Under the pieces are notes generated by a model. The model was not told where the DNA came from. It searched no databases and saw only the letters and a list, made by a program, of their open reading frames with translations. Source: Planctomycetota bacterium (GTDB lineage Bacteria; Planctomycetota; Planctomycetia; Pirellulales; Thermoguttaceae). Taken from it: a DNA stretch of 6,427 nucleotides. Numbering within the stretch: the first letter of the stretch is position 1; every line of letters starts with the position of its first letter. Positions 1 to 5,977 of the stretch are shown in pieces. Both the position numbers and the translations under genes were made by a program. Location of the stretch: NCBI GenBank assembly GCA_013202535.1, contig JABMRP010000418.1, positions 1-6,427 on the forward strand, written 5' to 3'.

Positions 1-1
1 C

Positions 2-115
2 GCTTTCACCAAGGATACCTCGCAGGAACTGGCACCGGCGGCACAGGCCAGAGGCAATAGGGCGGCCACAGATGCTAACGGCATCGTGGCCAACACGTTG
101 AGTCAGATCGAGTGA
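2..115 (+). CDS. C-terminal fragment of an unidentified protein (5' end outside window)
   Basis: Reading from base 2, this frame is open for 37 codons and ends in TGA at 113-115. The other two forward frames close at 60 and 102. The peptide is Ala-, Asn- and Gln-rich and ends in ANGIVANTLSQIE. About 70% of its codons end in G or C, as expected for a real gene in this GC-rich DNA. A strong hairpin begins about 20 bases after the stop, which supports a true gene end. The tail is too short and featureless for a family to be named. No membrane segment or catalytic motif is visible. It could also be a chance open stretch. Confidence 0.42.
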   Translation, partial: AFTKDTSQELAPAAQARGNRAATDANGIVANTLSQIE

Positions 116-136
116 CCCTCCCCACAGCCCCCGCTG

Positions 137-167
137 CGTGGACCCCCCACTTCGAGTGGGGTCCACG
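137..167 (+). terminator. Strong intergenic hairpin, probable transcription terminator
   Basis: The arms are CGTGGA/TCCACG (137-142 with 162-167), continuing as CCCC/GGGG and ACT/AGT around a TCG loop at 152-154. Two unpaired C residues sit in the left arm. This gives about 13 pairs, mostly G-C. It starts about 20 bases after the stop at 115, where a terminator for the upstream gene is expected. No T-run follows, so it is not a textbook rho-independent terminator. It could instead act as a 3'-end stabiliser or work with Rho. Confidence 0.5.
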
Positions 168-199
168 TCGGCCATCGGGGCGAAACCATTGCGAAGCTT

Positions 200-392
200 T
201 CGGACAGCTCTGGCTAACATATCGTTTTGTAATGCCTTTCGTATTCCTTGATGTGAACGGCCGCCGGATGCGAGAAGCGGACTTCGCCGGGAGTCGTGCT
301 GTTAACAGGAGCTTACGGGCACGGTCCACAAACAGTTGACACGACCTGAGTGCCCTGCTTATGCTGTCTGCGTGGCAATCGGACAGTCTGGC
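200..392 (+). repeat. Imperfect direct repeat pair TCGGACAG(C)TCTGGC flanking the promoter
   Basis: The copy at 200-214 reads TCGGACAGCTCTGGC. The copy at 379-392 reads TCGGACAGTCTGGC, identical apart from one missing C. The starts are 179 bases apart, about 17 helical turns, and the pair brackets the promoter at 336-365. The core CAG-T-CTG of the second copy has dyad symmetry. This could be a pair of regulator sites, but no regulator gene is in the window. Confidence 0.35.
336..365 (+). promoter_or_regulatory. Predicted sigma70-type promoter for the secreted hydrolase gene
   Basis: A perfect -35 box TTGACA (336-341) is followed after 18 bases by TATGCT (360-365), which matches four of six positions of the -10 consensus. 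A TTATGC reading at 359-364 would give a 17-base spacer. The expected transcript start is near 372, leaving a leader of about 165 bases before the start codon at 538. It is the best forward promoter candidate I saw between the terminator hairpin and the gene. Confidence 0.5.
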
Positions 393-419
393 GCGGGAAA
401 GTTCCTGCCTGGCGCGGGA
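388..419 (+). repeat. 11-bp direct repeat CTGGCGCGGGA with 21-bp spacing
   Basis: CTGGCGCGGGA occurs exactly at 388-398 and 409-419, offset by 21 bases, or two helical turns. The two copies would lie on the same DNA face just downstream of the predicted transcript start. Between them sits a small inverted repeat GGAA-AG-TTCC (396-405). The layout resembles a tandem operator, but a function is inferred only. Confidence 0.35.
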
Positions 420-537
420 TGTGGAATTCGCACTGAAGAGCCACCGCAAGTCACAGGGCCCCTACACCCGGCGGCAAGACCGCGGCGTAAGGGCCGTTGA
501 TCCGGTTTACCTGGCCGCATTCTCGTGAGGGTTCGTC

Positions 538-2628
538 ATGACGCGCTTTGTTTATCCGCTATTGCTTGGATCCATCGTCGCCTCTGCCACGCCTCTTTAC
601 GCCGTCGATGCGGGTGACGTCGATGCGGCCGACGTCGATGCGGCCGACGTCGATGCGGCCGACGTCGATGCGGCCGACGTGGGAAAGTTGCTGGGCCGAG
701 AGATTATCGGCCCGGCCTTGTCGCAACTTGAAGTTCAGCACTATTGCGACAGCCGCGTCCCGAGAATGCCCGAGGTGAAAACGGCCGCCCAATGGCAAGC
801 CTTGGCCGAGCGGATGCGGGCCGACGTGTTGGAGCGGATCGTCTATCGCGGCCGGGCCGTCGCCTGGCGCGACGCGAAGACCAAGGTCGAGTGGCTCCAG
901 ACCATCCCCGGTGGGCCGGGCTATCGCATCAAGAAGCTGCGTTTCGAAGCCCTGCCCGGATTGTGGATTCCGGCCCTGCTCTACGAACCCGAGAAACTCT
1001 CCGGCAAGGTGCCGGTGATTCTCAACGTCAACGGCCATACGGCCCTGGGCAAGCAGTATCCGCCCAAGCAGATTCGCTGCAACAACCAGGCCAAGCGGGG
1101 CATGATCGCCTTGAACGTCGAATGGTTGGGCATGGGCCAACTGCGCGGCGACGGCTTGGCACACTACCGCATGAACCAAATCGACCTCTGCGGAACCAGC
1201 GGCCTGGCACCCTTCTATCTGTCGATGAAACGAGGGCTGGACGTGCTCCTGAGCTTGGAGCACGCCGATCCCGAGAGGGTGGCGGTCACCGGGCTGTCCG
1301 GCGGCGGTTGGCAAACGATTGTCATCAGTTCCCTCGACACCCGGGTGAAACTTTCCAATCCCGTGGCCGGCTATTCCAGTTTTCGCACCAGGGCCTGGCA
1401 CTTGAAGGACCTTGGCGATTCGGAGCAAACCCCCAACGATCTGGCCACGATTGCCGACTACACCCACCTCACCGCCATGATGGCCCCTCGGCCGACTTTG
1501 TTGACCTTCAACTCCAAGGACAACTGTTGTTTCGAGTCGGGCTATGCGCTGAAGCCGCTGTTGGACGCCGCCGGGCCGATCTTCAAGCTGTACGGCAAGC
1601 AGGACGCTTTGCGATCGCACGTCAACGACGATCCCGGCACGCACAACTACGAAGTGGATAATCGCCAGGCCCTGTATCGAATGTTGGGCGACTTCTTCTA
1701 TTCCGACGACAAGGATTTCGACTCCGAAGAAATTCCCTCGGACGATGAGGTGAAAAGCGCCGAGGAACTCCACGTCGAACTGCCGGCGGACAACCAGGAC
1801 TTTCACACCCTGGCGATGGCTCTGGCCAAGCCACTACCCCTGGAGGCCAAGCTGCCCGCCGACAAGCAAACGGCCGTCCAGTGGCAGCAGCAGCGCCGAG
1901 CGTTGCTGAGCGATATTGTTCGGGCAAAGGACTATAAGGTCGTGGCCGTCGATTTCGGCGGGGAAGAGTTGTCGGGGCTGAAGGCGAAGTTCTGGAGACT
2001 CTCGGTCGGTGGCGCTTGGACGGTTCCGGCGGTGGAACTGTCCCAAGGCAACCCCACGAAGACCGCCATTCTGGTGGCCGACGCCGGCCGCAGCGGCGCT
2101 GCCGGCCAAGCGGTCAAGCTGCTGGAGTCCGGCCATCGAGTGATCGCCGTCGATCCGTTTTACTTCGGCGAATCCAAGATTGCCAGTCGCGACTATTTGT
2201 TTGCCCTGCTGGTCGCCGGGGTGGGAGATCGCCCGCTGGGGTTGCAGGCGAGCCAGATCGCGGCGGTTGCCAGATGGTCGACGGCCCAACACTCCAGCGG
2301 ACCGGTGAGGTTGGTTGCCGTCGGTCCTCGATCCAGTGTCTTCGCACTTGTCGCCGCGGGCCTGGAGGGAATGGCCGTCGGTCAACTGGAGTTGCACGGC
2401 TCGCTGGGAAGCCTGAAGGAGGTGATCGAGCAAAACTGGGGGGTCAACCAGAAGCCCGAGTTGTTTTGCTTCGGCCTGTTGGAGAGCTTCGACGTGAAGC
2501 ACCTGGCCGCCTTGGTTGCCCCGCGCCCGGTGACGTTCGTGCAAGGGAGCCAGCGAGCCCACCGCGAATTGTCCGAGTTGGCCGCTTGGTACCGCCTGCT
2601 GGGCAGCGATTTCGAGCCCTTGCCGTAG
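538..2628 (+). CDS. Secreted two-domain alpha/beta-hydrolase, acetylxylan-esterase-like
   Basis: A 696-residue exported protein, probably an esterase removing acyl groups from polysaccharide. The ATG at 538 is chosen because GAGG at 527-530 lies 7 bases upstream and the product opens with a Sec signal peptide (R3, hydrophobic core 4-21, likely cleavage after LYA at 22). An acidic five-residue repeat covers about residues 23-48. The first hydrolase domain (about 80-390) has the nucleophile elbow GLSGGG (252-257, Ser254), a probable acid Asp328 in FNSKDNCC, and a probable His369 in GTHNYE. An acidic linker (about 389-412) leads to a second hydrolase-like domain (about 440-696). Both domains contain DxxHLxAxxAPRP (307-319 and 652-664), so the second looks like a duplicate. 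Its nucleophile position reads GPRSS (596-600) and its acid position is Arg673, so it is probably inactive. The fold is secure; the exact substrate is not. Acetylxylan, another acetylated glycan, or a methyl ester are all possible. Confidence 0.88.
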   Translation: MTRFVYPLLLGSIVASATPLYAVDAGDVDAADVDAADVDAADVDAADVGKLLGREIIGPALSQLEVQHYCDSRVPRMPEVKTAAQWQALAERMRADVLERIVYRGRAVAWRDAKTKVEWLQTIPGGPGYRIKKLRFEALPGLWIPALLYEPEKLSGKVPVILNVNGHTALGKQYPPKQIRCNNQAKRGMIALNVEWLGMGQLRGDGLAHYRMNQIDLCGTSGLAPFYLSMKRGLDVLLSLEHADPERVAVTGLSGGGWQTIVISSLDTRVKLSNPVAGYSSFRTRAWHLKDLGDSEQTPNDLATIADYTHLTAMMAPRPTLLTFNSKDNCCFESGYALKPLLDAAGPIFKLYGKQDALRSHVNDDPGTHNYEVDNRQALYRMLGDFFYSDDKDFDSEEIPSDDEVKSAEELHVELPADNQDFHTLAMALAKPLPLEAKLPADKQTAVQWQQQRRALLSDIVRAKDYKVVAVDFGGEELSGLKAKFWRLSVGGAWTVPAVELSQGNPTKTAILVADAGRSGAAGQAVKLLESGHRVIAVDPFYFGESKIASRDYLFALLVAGVGDRPLGLQASQIAAVARWSTAQHSSGPVRLVAVGPRSSVFALVAAGLEGMAVGQLELHGSLGSLKEVIEQNWGVNQKPELFCFGLLESFDVKHLAALVAPRPVTFVQGSQRAHRELSELAAWYRLLGSDFEPLP
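616..680 (+). repeat. In-frame 15-bp tandem repeat, four perfect units plus a partial unit
   Basis: The unit GACGTCGATGCGGCC occurs four times without a mismatch (616-630, 631-645, 646-660, 661-675), followed by GACGT at 676-680. A degenerate unit with 12 of 15 matches lies just before it at 601-615. Each unit adds Asp-Val-Asp-Ala-Ala, so copy-number change keeps the frame. The array encodes the first residues after signal peptide cleavage, giving an acidic N-terminal spacer. Perfect identity including third positions points to recent expansion by slippage or unequal exchange. Confidence 0.93.
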
Positions 2629-2649
2629 GTCCCGCATGGGGCAGGTGTA

Positions 2650-5613
2650 CTAGGCACCCGAAGCAAACCCCATCAGATTGAACAGAATCTTGTCGGCCAC
2701 GGGGTCCTTGCCGAGGTTTTCGATGAGGCGGAGTTGGCAGACGATACAGCGGCCTTTGCCGAGCGGAGCGATGGCCATATCGCTTCCCCACCACGTGTCA
2801 CCGGGGCCGTAGTAGTGACGCCGGCTCAAGTCGTAATCGGGGAACCAGTCATAGCCGACGGCGCCGACGATCGTTTCTCCGCCGACGTCTAGCAGCGTAC
2901 TCTGTGCCCAGACGTTTTCGTAAATCGGGCCCATCATGCAGTCCGCCGGGAGGCCGTCGAACACCGGGTGATCGTGTACCATCCGCGGAATGCAAATCCA
3001 ATGGCCCATGGCCCGTTTCACACGCGCGTCAATAGGCAGCAAGGGCGATGCTTGCCCGGCTTTGCCCCACGGGACTCTCGGTCCACCTCCTTGCAAGTAG
3101 ACGGCCGTTCCTCCCGCCTTGACAAACTCCGCGAGTTCGCCGAAAAGCTTCCTCTGCGCCGGCGTGTTCGCTACGGTGCGCGAAACAAACACCGGAAGGG
3201 AACGGTCGGTCGTCGCATCGAATTCCACAAACGCGATCCCGGCGCGCTTTAAGAAGGGTTTCAGCGAATTGCTCGGGTCGAGAACCGCGATGCGATTCCT
3301 GGGAACGGCCAGTTGCTCGGCAGTGAACACGTCGAAGCGGTACTCGTTTCCCGTAATCGGCAAGCCGTCGTTCGCGGTGATTCGTGCTTTGAGCGTATAC
3401 GTCCCCTGGAGTTTCTTGGTATCGAGGGCCTCGCTGAAAAGCTGCGTGATACCCGAGGCCAAATTGGCTTTGACGGTCTTTGTGAAAGCGATTCCGCCGT
3501 CACTGGCGACTACCTCCACCTGGAGGTTTCCTTGGATCGCATCCAGTTCGTTCACGCCGGTGATTTCGATCTTCGTTCCGCGCTGGGCGTAAACATTGCG
3601 AGGACGAACGCGGATCGAAATGATGCGCGGCTGGTTGGCTGCCTTGGTGCCTTCATACGCGTAGGTTTTCGGATTGCGGAACAGGTCGAGCAGTCCCGCG
3701 CCGATAATCCAGTCGCCCGCGGTCAGGGCGTGGATGCAGTAGCCCTGAACGCCAGGGTTGCAGCGCACCGCTTCGATCATGCGCCGGTTCGCCGTACCGT
3801 GGATATGCTGCTGGTCGAGGCAGAACTGCCGGAGATCGGGATAAATCTTGTCGAACCCGCTTTCTTTCAGTGCTCGCCTGTGCTGATCGGCCAGGCGGCG
3901 ATGGTAGACCGTGGGCGGTGCAATGGGGTTGCCGATCTTCGCAAAACGTTCGTTGTTGTCGACCAGATCGGGCAGACTGCCGTAACCCAATTCGGAGAAG
4001 ACGGTCATCAGTCCCGGAACCACGTTTCTGCCCGGCAATCTGCCCCGAAGCCCCATCGCCCGCATCTCTTCATGGGTCGTGCTGCCGGTCAGCAATAGCT
4101 TATTGTAGACCTCCTCGTTGATCTGTTGTCCGGGATAGTCGTGAATATCGTTGAACTTGGTGGGTTCGGATTCGTAGGGAAGATACATATTCGCGCCTTG
4201 CGCCCACCCGCCCGACTCGTCCAGGATCAGACGCGTCGGATCGAGCCGGCGGGCAAGCATCGCCATCGGATGCAACATCTCTTTCAGCACCGGGCGTTTC
4301 AACTCGTTGAACAGCTCCCACTGCACCACACAAGCACGGTTTCGGTCGCGGAGGATGCTTTGGCGCACTTCGTTTTCAACCCACCCCGGGAGCCGCGGCG
4401 TTTGGACCGGAAAATCCATACACTCAATCGCCAGGGAGCCCACGGTCATCACACCCATCTCGTCGGCCAGATCGAGCCACATCGGCGGCGGCGGTTTTCG
4501 CCATGGGCGGATCATGTTGAAGCCCGCCTCTTTAGCCAGCCGGATTTCGCGGATCGCCATCTCGCGGCTGTCGGGATAAGCCAGACGGACCGGGTAGAGC
4601 CCCTCGAAGAAGGTCGCCTTCAGATAGACCGGTTCGCCGTTGAGGTAGAACCTCTTGTCGCGAATCGTGAATTCACGCATCCCGAAGCGGGTATTCCACT
4701 GATCGCTGGCGGCGCCGTCGTGCGCCACGCTCACACAGGCGACGTAAAGATGCGGATTGTCCGGCGACCAGTAGGTCGCGTCCGGAATGTCCAGCGTCCA
4801 ACTCTGCTTGTTCGAGCCCGGTTCCAGGTCCAGTGTTTTACGAATCGTTGCGACAACCCGATCGGGCTGTTGGACGGAGCGGATGGAAATCTCGACCTGG
4901 GCGGGCCTGGCTTTTTCTCCCGCATGCACCAGTTCCAGGTGGAACGTCGCGGTGTCGTCGGCGATCTTCGGCTCAATGAACACATCCTCAATATAGACGT
5001 CATCGGTGGCGATCAACTTGACCGGTTGCCAGATACCGCCGGCAATCGCCCCACGCCATTGCGGCGTTTCCATCGGCCCCATGCCGTCCACTCGTTTCTC
5101 CTGCAGCAGAATCGGGCCGGCGACGCGCAGGGTGATCGTGTTCTCCTGGCCCGGTCTGATCATTTTGTCGACGCGGAACTCAAAAGGCGTGAAACCGCCT
5201 TCATGGAAGCCCACGGGCCGGTCGTTCAGCCAGACTTTGGCCGCAAAGTTCACGGCATCGAAATGCAGCCGAACGGTCTTGCCTTGCCAAGACTTGGGCA
5301 CGGAAAAACGTCGACCGTAGAAGGCAACACCTTCGTAGTCCCGTTCGATCTCCTCCCAGCAGCTCGGCACGCGAATCTTGCGTCGGTCAACACGCGAAGC
5401 GAAGACCCGGTGCTGATGCCAATCGGCCTCTCGGCCGATATTCTCCGGATCGAAGATAATCTCCCAGGCGCCGTCGAGAGATAGCTGTTCTCGGCCGGAA
5501 GCACTTGTGTCATCACGACGGGGAGCCACTTGCGCGGAAGCAGCATGGGATATGAGGAGAAGGCCAACGACCGCGAGGAGGTTGCCCACGGAGCCTGTTC
5601 TTGTTGTGTTCAT
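2650..5613 (-). CDS. Secreted glycoside hydrolase family 2 protein with C-terminal amidotransferase-like domain
   Basis: A 987-residue exported glycosidase, likely of beta-galactosidase or beta-glucuronidase type. The frame is open up to 6033, but the ATG at 5613 is chosen because GAGAGGA precedes it by about 10 bases and the product then starts with a clean signal peptide (core 11-24, ASA cut after residue 27). Domains in order: jelly-roll sugar-binding domain (about 43-205, with VWLNDRPVG and GGFTPFEF), Ig-like sandwich (about 206-315), TIM barrel (about 320-650), a second beta-sandwich (about 660-763), and a Rossmann-like domain resembling class I amidotransferases (about 770-985, with EFVKAGGTAVYLQGGG). 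The acid/base is Glu437 in WELFNELKR and the nucleophile is probably Glu541 in FSELGYG, 104 residues apart. The family's usual SHYP substrate motif reads PWRKP (370-374), so specificity may differ. The gene converges on the esterase gene with 21 bases between the stops. The substrate is unproven. Confidence 0.9.
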   Translation of the reverse strand: MNTTRTGSVGNLLAVVGLLLISHAASAQVAPRRDDTSASGREQLSLDGAWEIIFDPENIGREADWHQHRVFASRVDRRKIRVPSCWEEIERDYEGVAFYGRRFSVPKSWQGKTVRLHFDAVNFAAKVWLNDRPVGFHEGGFTPFEFRVDKMIRPGQENTITLRVAGPILLQEKRVDGMGPMETPQWRGAIAGGIWQPVKLIATDDVYIEDVFIEPKIADDTATFHLELVHAGEKARPAQVEISIRSVQQPDRVVATIRKTLDLEPGSNKQSWTLDIPDATYWSPDNPHLYVACVSVAHDGAASDQWNTRFGMREFTIRDKRFYLNGEPVYLKATFFEGLYPVRLAYPDSREMAIREIRLAKEAGFNMIRPWRKPPPPMWLDLADEMGVMTVGSLAIECMDFPVQTPRLPGWVENEVRQSILRDRNRACVVQWELFNELKRPVLKEMLHPMAMLARRLDPTRLILDESGGWAQGANMYLPYESEPTKFNDIHDYPGQQINEEVYNKLLLTGSTTHEEMRAMGLRGRLPGRNVVPGLMTVFSELGYGSLPDLVDNNERFAKIGNPIAPPTVYHRRLADQHRRALKESGFDKIYPDLRQFCLDQQHIHGTANRRMIEAVRCNPGVQGYCIHALTAGDWIIGAGLLDLFRNPKTYAYEGTKAANQPRIISIRVRPRNVYAQRGTKIEITGVNELDAIQGNLQVEVVASDGGIAFTKTVKANLASGITQLFSEALDTKKLQGTYTLKARITANDGLPITGNEYRFDVFTAEQLAVPRNRIAVLDPSNSLKPFLKRAGIAFVEFDATTDRSLPVFVSRTVANTPAQRKLFGELAEFVKAGGTAVYLQGGGPRVPWGKAGQASPLLPIDARVKRAMGHWICIPRMVHDHPVFDGLPADCMMGPIYENVWAQSTLLDVGGETIVGAVGYDWFPDYDLSRRHYYGPGDTWWGSDMAIAPLGKGRCIVCQLRLIENLGKDPVADKILFNLMGFASGA

Positions 5614-5635
5614 CAAAGCGATGTCCTCTCTTGTC

Positions 5636-5657
5636 GCACGGCGCCGTTGCGGCGTGC
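5636..5657 (-). promoter_or_regulatory. GC-rich hairpin in the leader of the GH2 gene
   Basis: CGCCG (5642-5646) pairs with CGGCG (5650-5654) around a TTG loop on the plus strand. Outer GCA/TGC pairs (5636-5638 with 5655-5657) extend it after a three-base bulge. In the GH2 transcript it would sit just upstream of the ribosome-binding site (5624-5630) and could affect translation start. GC-rich DNA forms such hairpins easily, so function is uncertain. Confidence 0.25.
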
Positions 5658-5705
5658 TTCCGCCGGTATCATCACCAGGCGTCGCGCCCGGTTCCAGTGC
5701 CCGCC

Positions 5706-5714
5706 ATTGTACCA
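5706..5714 (-). promoter_or_regulatory. Predicted extended -10 promoter for the GH2 gene
   Basis: On the minus strand 5714-5706 reads TGGTACAAT. This is the extended -10 TGn element followed by TACAAT, which matches five of six consensus positions. No good -35 box is visible 16-18 bases further upstream, which is common for extended -10 promoters. The transcript would start near 5699, giving a leader of about 86 bases before the ATG at 5613. Confidence 0.4.
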
Positions 5715-5825
5715 TCCAGACGGGGCGTAAGGCATCGGGGGGGCCGACCAACAGCGAGACGGCCCGTGGGGCGTTTTGGGTTCCTTGCCGTAGACGGTCG
5801 CGTATGGTCCTGCCGGGACGCCGCG

Positions 5826-5834
5826 TGTTATAAT
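5826..5834 (+). promoter_or_regulatory. Predicted extended -10 promoter for the SGNH hydrolase gene
   Basis: TGTTATAAT at 5826-5834 is a perfect extended -10 element (TGn plus TATAAT) in otherwise GC-rich DNA. The -35 region (around 5806-5811, GGTCCT) is poor. The predicted transcript start is about 5841, giving a leader of about 137 bases before the SGNH start. The same AT-rich patch reads TATAAC on the other strand, so weak reverse activity is possible. Confidence 0.5.
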
Positions 5835-5840
5835 TGCGAC

Positions 5841-5909
5841 ATGGCGAGCCTGGATCGTCTTCGGGCTCACCCCAAAGGGAAAATGTCGGTTTTTGGGAAC
5901 AGACAATGA
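5841..5909 (+). other. Possible 22-residue leaderless upstream ORF
   Basis: The ATG at 5841 falls where the extended -10 promoter predicts the transcript start, so the message could begin directly on it. The reading is MASLDRLRAHPKGKMSVFGN plus two residues, then TGA at 5907-5909. The stop overlaps the ATG of the next small ORF by the sequence ATGA. No family is recognisable, and a chance ORF is quite possible. Confidence 0.2.
5871..5897 (+). promoter_or_regulatory. Hairpin in the SGNH gene leader
   Basis: CCCAAA (5871-5876) can pair with TTTGGG (5892-5897), with two G-T pairs extending the stem inward and a loop of about 11 bases. It lies inside the predicted leader transcript and inside the first small ORF. 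It has no T-run after it, so it is not a standard terminator. A role in attenuation or message stability is only a guess. Confidence 0.22.
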
Positions 5910-5971
5910 CGTCTTTCGGATCGCGTTCCCGCACCCGGTACGATGTGTTCTTCGTGCTTCTTGTGGAGTGA
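5906..5971 (+). other. Possible 21-residue second upstream ORF coupled to the SGNH gene
   Basis: The ATG at 5906 overlaps the previous stop (ATGA). The ORF ends with TGA at 5969-5971, directly followed by an ATG at 5972, in the same frame as the SGNH gene. The peptide has a basic first half (RSRTR) and a short hydrophobic end (FFVLLVE). Its end contains the GGAG (5965-5968) that serves the next gene. If translated, it would couple ribosomes into the SGNH start. There is no homology evidence. Confidence 0.2.
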
Positions 5972-5972
5972 A
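5944..5972. repeat. Possible degenerate copy of a dispersed TTCGTG-type intergenic repeat
   Basis: The segment contains TTCTTCGTGCTTCTTGTGG, a run of near-repeated 9-mers. Its reverse complement gives CACAAGAAGCACGAAGAAC. From memory, similar CACGAAGAACACGAAG strings are scattered between genes in Planctomycetota and other environmental genomes. A looser relative, TTTCGTATTCCTTGATGTGA, begins at 237 upstream of the esterase gene. This identification rests on recall and needs a genome-wide count. Confidence 0.25.
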
Positions 5973-5977
5973 TGACA

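Larger units (their letters stand above)
116..537. other. Non-coding region upstream of the secreted hydrolase gene
   Basis: No convincing gene lies in these 422 bases. A forward 75-codon frame (112-339) runs through the terminator hairpin and has no ribosome-binding site. A reverse 124-codon frame (75-449) overlaps the end of the upstream gene and resembles no protein. What can be seen is the hairpin at 137-167, a promoter at 336-365, two pairs of direct repeats, and a 5' leader of about 165 bases. In that leader GGCCC (457-461) can pair with GGGCC (491-495) around a small GCGG/CCGC stem. The leader matches no riboswitch class I recognise. Confidence 0.6.

Noticed and set aside
112..339. 75-codon forward frame upstream of the esterase gene.
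   Set aside because: It crosses the strong hairpin at 137-167, has no ribosome-binding site, and ends within the -35 box of the predicted promoter.
616..680. The 15-bp repeat as a CRISPR-like or integration site array, or the Asp-rich peptide as a calcium-binding dockerin-type repeat.
   Set aside because: There are no spacers, the repeat is in frame within a gene, and the peptide lacks the DxDxDG loop pattern.
559..1806. Long open frame of 415 codons on the minus strand opposite the esterase gene.
   Set aside because: It mirrors the esterase gene in GC-rich DNA, its N-terminal residues are the antisense reading of the 15-bp repeat and signal peptide, and it shows no family motif. The sense strand has a signal peptide, a ribosome-binding site and catalytic motifs.
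2621..2642. Possible terminator hairpin between the convergent genes.
   Set aside because: Only CCC/GGG with a GCAT loop and a distant TGC/GCA pair can form, without a T-run on either strand; too weak to annotate.
4126..5484. Open frame of 452 codons on the plus strand inside the GH2 gene.
   Set aside because: It is antisense to the conserved jelly-roll and barrel domains of GH2, rich in Arg and His as typical of antisense readings, and has no recognisable domain.
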